DNA from: an uncultured Hyphomicrobiales bacterium
GTDB lineage: Bacteria > Pseudomonadota > Alphaproteobacteria > Rhizobiales > Xanthobacteraceae
Direction: 5' to 3'
Assembly (NCBI GenBank): GCA_903839845.1
Contig: CAIMEA010000158.1
Span: 1-39,531, forward strand
Length of the DNA stretch: 39,531 bases
Both the position numbers and the translations under genes were made by a program. The notes under the pieces are model-generated. The model ran no database searches, was not told the origin of the DNA, and worked only from the letters and a program-made list of their open reading frames with translations. Positions 36,031 to 39,531 of this stretch are shown in pieces; the first letter of the stretch is position 1, and each line of letters opens with the position of its first letter.

Positions 36031-36810
36031 ATGTGCGGCCGCTACACGTTGACGTCATCGCCGGAAGCCGTCCGCGCTCTGTTCGGCTACGACGAGCAGC
36101 CGAATTTTCCGGCGCGTTACAATATCGCGCCGACGCAGCCCATTGGAATCGTTCGTCTCGTCGACGGCAAACGCCATTTCGCGCTGGTGCGTTGGGGCCT
36201 GCTGCCGTCCTGGGTCAAGGACCCGAAGGCGTTCTCGCTCATCATCAATGCGCGTGGCGAAGGCGTCGCCGGCAAGCCGGCGTTCCGCGCCGCGATGAAG
36301 CGCCGCCGATGCCTGATCCCGGCCGACGGCTTCTACGAATGGAAGGCCGGCGCGCCGCGCAAGCAGCCGTTTTATATTCACGCCAAATCCGGCGCGCCTT
36401 TGGCCTTCGCCGGCCTGTGGGAGACGTGGACCGGACCGAACGGCGAGGAACTCGACACTGCGGCCATCGTCACGACGACCGCCAATGCGACTTTGTCGCC
36501 GCTGCATGACCGCATGCCGGTGATCATTCCGCCGGACGAATTCGATCGCTGGCTCGGCAAGGGCGAGATCGAGAGCGCCGTCGACGCGGCTTTGGCCCAG
36601 ACCTTGATCCGCCCGGCGCCCGACGAATTGCTGGAAGCTTACCCGGTGTCGCTCGACGTCAACCGCGTCGCCAACGACAATCCGAAACTGCTCGAGCTGT
36701 TCACCGGGCCGCTCGGCGGCGAGCCCGGACTTGAGCCGATACGCAAGCGCGCCAAAGCCGCGAAGCCGGCGAAGCCGAAGAAGAACGACGGCCAGGGCGT
36801 GTTGTTTTAA
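36031..36810 (+). CDS. SRAP/YedK-type abasic-site DNA crosslink protein
   Basis: A 259-residue SOS response-associated peptidase that forms a covalent thiazolidine link to abasic sites in single-stranded DNA. Catalytic residues: Cys2 (exposed after Met removal), Asn73 in INARGE, Glu103 in GFYEW and His159 in PLHDRMPVI, matching YedK's Cys2, Asn75, Glu105 and His160. The C-terminal 25 residues are a flexible Lys/Ala/Pro linker ending GQGVLF, which fits the QxxLF sliding-clamp motif. Start AAGG 36017-36020. No alphaproteobacterial SOS box (GTTC-N7-GTTC) is visible upstream. Its TAA interlocks with that of the FAD oxidase. Confidence 0.95.
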   Translation: MCGRYTLTSSPEAVRALFGYDEQPNFPARYNIAPTQPIGIVRLVDGKRHFALVRWGLLPSWVKDPKAFSLIINARGEGVAGKPAFRAAMKRRRCLIPADGFYEWKAGAPRKQPFYIHAKSGAPLAFAGLWETWTGPNGEELDTAAIVTTTANATLSPLHDRMPVIIPPDEFDRWLGKGEIESAVDAALAQTLIRPAPDELLEAYPVSLDVNRVANDNPKLLELFTGPLGGEPGLEPIRKRAKAAKPAKPKKNDGQGVLF

Positions 36811-38231
36811 AGCACCTTGCCCGGGTTCAATATTCCGTTCGGGTCGAGCATCTTCTTGAAATCGCGCATCAGCGCCAGCGCCACCGGGTCCTTCACCTTG
36901 ACCAACGAGTCGCGCTTGAGCGTGCCGATGCCATGCTCGGCCGAAATCGAGCCGTGATATTTCAGGACGATCTTGTCGACCACATTGTTGACCTCGACCC
37001 AGCGCGCCAGGAACGCGTCCTTGTCGGCGCCGATCGGCTGGCTGACGTTGAAATGAATATTGCCGTCGCCGACATGGCCGAACGGCACCGGCCGCGAACC
37101 GGGAATGAGCGCGATAACGGCGGCGCTCGCCTCGGCGATGAAATCCGGCACGGCGGCGACCGGCACCGAGACGTCGTGCTTGATCGAGCCGCCTTCCGGC
37201 TTCTGCACTTCGGTCAAGGTGTGGCGCATGTGCCAGAACGCCTTGGTCTGATCGAGGCTCGCCGCGATGGTCGCGTCCTCGACGAGGCCTTGCTCGACGG
37301 CGTCGGCCAAAAAATGTTCGACCTCCTCGCGCAGGCCCTTGTCCTGTTGCGACGACACTTCCAACAGGACGTACCAGGCGTGCTGGCCCGCGAGCGGATC
37401 GCGATTGCCGTGTCCGTGCTTCAGCGCGAAGTCGATGATGCCGCGCGCCATCAGTTCGAAGCCGGTGACCGTGCCGCTGACGCGCGCCTGCGCCAGGTTC
37501 AACAATTTCACGGCGGCGGCGGGCGAGGGCAGGCCGATGAAGGCGGTCTCGACCGCGCGCGGCCGCGGAAACAGTTTCAGCACGGCGGCGGTGATGATGC
37601 CGAGCGTTCCTTCGGCGCCGACGAAAATATGGCGCAGGTCGTAGCCGGTATTGTCCTTCTTCAGCTTGCGCAGGAGGTGCATGACGCGGCCATCGGCCAG
37701 CACCACCTCGACGCCGACAACGAGTTCGCGGGCGATGCCATAGGCGAGCGCGCCGGTGCCGCCGGCATTGGTCGAGAGATTGCCGCCGATGGTGCAGGAG
37801 CCTTCCGAACCGAGCGACAGCGGGAACAGACGCCCAGCCGCTTCCGCCGCTTGCTGCGCCCGTTGCAAGACGACGCCGGCCTCGACGGTGATGGTGTTGG
37901 ACGCGGCATCGACCTCGCGGATTTTATCGAGTCGGGTCAGCGACAATATCAATTCGCCGTCGAACGGAATTTGTCCGCCGACCAGTCCGGTATTGCCGCC
38001 CTGCGGCACCACCGCCGTTTTGGTTTCGTTGGCGAGTTTGAGGATCGCCGCGACTTCCTGCGTCGAGCCGGGGCGCAACATCAGCGACGAACGGCCCTGA
38101 TACAGGCCACGGCCTTCGATCAGATGCGGCGCGAGCGTCTGCGCGTCGGTGACGGCATATTTGTCGCCGACGATTTGCACGAAGCGCGGCAGCAGGTCGG
38201 GCGCGGGCGCGCGGCGCAATTGGTCGTTCAT
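36807..38231 (-). CDS. FAD-binding oxidase (D-2-hydroxyglutarate/D-lactate dehydrogenase type)
   Basis: A 474-residue flavoenzyme of the PCMH-type FAD family that oxidises D-2-hydroxy acids. The FAD site is at PQGGNTGLVGGQIPF (about 75-89) and LGSEGSCTIGGNLSTNAGG (140-158). The C-terminal substrate-side motifs are GHVGDGNIHFN, EHGIGTLK and DPNGILNPGK. The exact substrate is unknown. AAGGA ten bases before the ATG supports the start. It follows the Sua5 gene after 22 bases on the same strand, so it is co-transcribed with it. Its stop shares TTAA (36807-36810) with the convergent SRAP gene. Confidence 0.93.
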   Translation of the reverse strand: MNDQLRRAPAPDLLPRFVQIVGDKYAVTDAQTLAPHLIEGRGLYQGRSSLMLRPGSTQEVAAILKLANETKTAVVPQGGNTGLVGGQIPFDGELILSLTRLDKIREVDAASNTITVEAGVVLQRAQQAAEAAGRLFPLSLGSEGSCTIGGNLSTNAGGTGALAYGIARELVVGVEVVLADGRVMHLLRKLKKDNTGYDLRHIFVGAEGTLGIITAAVLKLFPRPRAVETAFIGLPSPAAAVKLLNLAQARVSGTVTGFELMARGIIDFALKHGHGNRDPLAGQHAWYVLLEVSSQQDKGLREEVEHFLADAVEQGLVEDATIAASLDQTKAFWHMRHTLTEVQKPEGGSIKHDVSVPVAAVPDFIAEASAAVIALIPGSRPVPFGHVGDGNIHFNVSQPIGADKDAFLARWVEVNNVVDKIVLKYHGSISAEHGIGTLKRDSLVKVKDPVALALMRDFKKMLDPNGILNPGKVL

Positions 38232-38253
38232 CGCGTGTCGTTCCTTGCTCGTC

Positions 38254-39252
38254 TTAAGGTTTCGGCGCGGCGGCGCGCGCCAACCGGTCGTTGATCGCCT
38301 CGCCCAGCCCTTCGTGCGGCACCGGCATCACCGCGATGGTCGTGACGCCGGCGGCGTCGAGCGCGCGCAGATGCGAGAACAGATTGGCGGCGGCTTCGAT
38401 CAGATCGCCGCGCGGCGACAGGTTGAGCACCGTGCCGTCGAACGCGGGCGCATCGCCGAAAGCGAGCAGGGCCTCGCCTTCGCGGGGCGCCGTCGCGTCG
38501 AGCCGGACGCGGGCCTTCGGCGCATAATGCGAGGCAAGCATGCCGGGCGCCAAAGGTGCGTCGTCGGTTTCACCTGGCGCGGGGTTGAGAAGCGCGTGGC
38601 CGAGCACCCGCTCGATCTCTTCGCGCGGCAATCCGCCCGGACGCAGCAAGGTCGGCGGGCCGAGCAGGGCAACAATGGTCGACTCGACGCCGACCGCGCA
38701 GGGCCCGTCCTCGACAATGAGGTCGATGCGGCCGCGCAGGTCGGCCAGCACATGCGCCGGCGTCGTCGGCGAGACATGGCCCGAGCGGTTGGCCGAGGGC
38801 GCGACGACCGGCCCGCCGAAGGCATCCAGCAGCGCCCGCGCGGTTCGGTGGCTCGGCACGCGAATGGCGATGCTGTCGAGCCCGGCGAGCGCCAAAGCCG
38901 CCACCGGGCAGTCCGGCCGCTTCGGCAACACAAGCGTCAGCGGACCGGGCCAGAACGCGGCGGCGAGTGTCTCGGCCTCGGCATCGAACACGGCAAGCCG
39001 GCGGGCAGCCGTGACACCGGCGACATGCGCGATCAGCGGATTGAAGGCGGGCCGCCCCTTGGCGGCATAGAGCCGCGCGATCGCTTCGCCGTGGCAGGCG
39101 TCGGCGCCGAGGCCGTAGACAGTCTCGGTCGGGAAGGCGACCAGCCCGCCGGCCTTCAGGCAGGCGGCGGCGGCCCGGACCGCGTCGACAGTCTCGGCGG
39201 CATCCGGCCCGGCGCTGGCCTTGAGGACCCGGGTCCCGGGCTCGACGGTCAT
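38254..39252 (-). CDS. L-threonylcarbamoyladenylate synthase, Sua5 type
   Basis: A 332-residue enzyme that makes threonylcarbamoyl-AMP from threonine, bicarbonate and ATP for the t6A modification of ANN-decoding tRNAs. The YrdC domain includes PTETVYGLGADA (about 41-52), AAKGRPAFNPLI and PSANRSGHVSPTT. The length and C-terminal part (after about 220, APGMLASHYAPK) mark it as full-length Sua5 rather than the shorter TsaC. GAGAG precedes ATG 39252; the frame stays open to 39390, but that part overlaps tRNA-Pro. Adjacent to the tRNA gene, divergent to it. Confidence 0.94.
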   Translation of the reverse strand: MTVEPGTRVLKASAGPDAAETVDAVRAAAACLKAGGLVAFPTETVYGLGADACHGEAIARLYAAKGRPAFNPLIAHVAGVTAARRLAVFDAEAETLAAAFWPGPLTLVLPKRPDCPVAALALAGLDSIAIRVPSHRTARALLDAFGGPVVAPSANRSGHVSPTTPAHVLADLRGRIDLIVEDGPCAVGVESTIVALLGPPTLLRPGGLPREEIERVLGHALLNPAPGETDDAPLAPGMLASHYAPKARVRLDATAPREGEALLAFGDAPAFDGTVLNLSPRGDLIEAAANLFSHLRALDAAGVTTIAVMPVPHEGLGEAINDRLARAAAPKP

Positions 39253-39320
39253 CGTATTTCTCTCAGTCGGCGCATGATCTTGGCCGAAAACCGGTTTCCC
39301 GGATTTCCTCGCCTGCGCGC

Positions 39321-39350
39321 TTGCGGTTTCAAACGTGAGGGGGTTATAAG
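39321..39350 (+). promoter_or_regulatory. Sigma-70-like promoter for tRNA-Pro
   Basis: TTGCGG (39321-39326), an 18-base spacer and TATAAG (39345-39350). The -10 box ends 12 bases before the tRNA 5' end, the distance expected for a tRNA start site. Confidence 0.5.
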
Positions 39351-39362
39351 GCCGCCGACAGT

Positions 39363-39439
39363 CGGAGTGTAGCGCAGTCTGGTAGCGCACCTCGTTCGGG
39401 ACGAGGGGGTCGCAGGTTCGAATCCTGCCACTCCGACCA
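39363..39439 (+). tRNA. tRNA-Pro (anticodon CGG)
   Basis: A 77-base cloverleaf. The acceptor stem CGGAGTG pairs with CACTCCG. The D-arm GCGC-AGTCTGGTA-GCGC, anticodon arm CCTCG-TTCGGGA-CGAGG (anticodon CGG, reading CCG) and T-arm GCAGG-TTCGAAT-CCTGC are all intact. The CCA end is encoded (39437-39439). CCG is a frequent proline codon in the neighbouring genes. A promoter lies at 39321-39350. Confidence 0.97.
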
Positions 39440-39531
39440 ATTTCCCGCCTATTTCACCCAAAAATCCGTCCGACTTGACCCTAAACCGGTCTCTTGCCGC
39501 GTCAGGCCCGCTTCGACGCCAGCCAGACCCC

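Noticed and set aside
39249-39461. Minus-strand frame containing [19 protein letters not shown]
   Set aside because: It is the well-known false protein obtained by translating the antisense of tRNA-Pro.
39502-39531. Possible minus-strand gene end (nine codons ending VWLASKRA and a stop)
   Set aside because: Too short to support; it could be the 3' end of a gene beyond the right edge but nothing identifies it.

Overview
The window reads as a chromosomal, mostly housekeeping stretch of a high-GC alphaproteobacterium of the order Hyphomicrobiales (Rhizobiales), probably near the Bradyrhizobium/Rhodopseudomonas/Xanthobacteraceae group. The evidence is the alphaproteobacterial gene set (ETF-ubiquinone oxidoreductase, separate glyQ and glyS, an AcuI/YhdH reductase, SleB-type hydrolase, TIGR02301 protein), the codon use, frequent GTG/TTG starts, and two short palindromic extragenic elements of types common in that group. 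Genus assignment is inference. I see no prophage, transposase, CRISPR array, secretion system or defence cassette, and no clear undescribed multi-gene system. The interest lies in small details of individual genes.

Layout. 1-7022: the start of cydA (leaving the left edge), a half-size EamA transporter, an extragenic palindromic element, an uracil-DNA glycosylase with a coupled small secreted protein, ETF-QO, a long TPR protein followed with no gap by ispE, and a small secreted protein. 7023-9715: a minus-strand block with an orphan Bug-type solute receptor, a GlcG/HbpS-like protein and a polyprenyl diphosphate synthase. 9859-13859: a family 2 glycosyltransferase, a second extragenic repeat, a DUF2007 protein, a TrmN6-like methyltransferase ending in a 15-bp tandem repeat, an S49 peptidase and three very small proteins. 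14054-17306: glyQ, a double CDGSH iron-sulfur protein and glyS, coupled by overlapping stop/start codons. 17354-21943: MgtC-like, ParB-like, DUF3096, pyruvate phosphate dikinase with a Lys/Ala-rich tail, and a small membrane protein.

21955-28299: a PAS chemoreceptor-like protein, divergent SleB-type cell-wall hydrolase, MFS transporter with a poly-C tract at its start, AcuI-like reductase, a secreted protein and a 2Fe-2S ferredoxin. 28311-31485: a minus-strand run of hotdog thioesterase, dual-specificity phosphatase, and a translationally coupled trio ygfZ-tag-HD hydrolase. 31615-33882: class I dihydroorotase and a two-domain response regulator. 33898-35932: minus-strand small conserved proteins, a NUDIX hydrolase and a Cys-rich unknown protein. 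36031-39439: an SRAP/YedK DNA-crosslink protein with a possible sliding-clamp motif at its tail, an FAD-linked oxidase, a Sua5-type threonylcarbamoyl-AMP synthase and tRNA-Pro(CGG).

No gene-free gap exceeds 300 bases. The longest, about 220 bases each, are 12276-12496 (two TGCA-N-TGCA dyads), 23308-23528 (divergent promoter region of the chemoreceptor and hydrolase) and 24828-25045 (MFS leader). DNA repair is represented by several scattered genes (UDG, Tag, SRAP, NUDIX) rather than one cluster.
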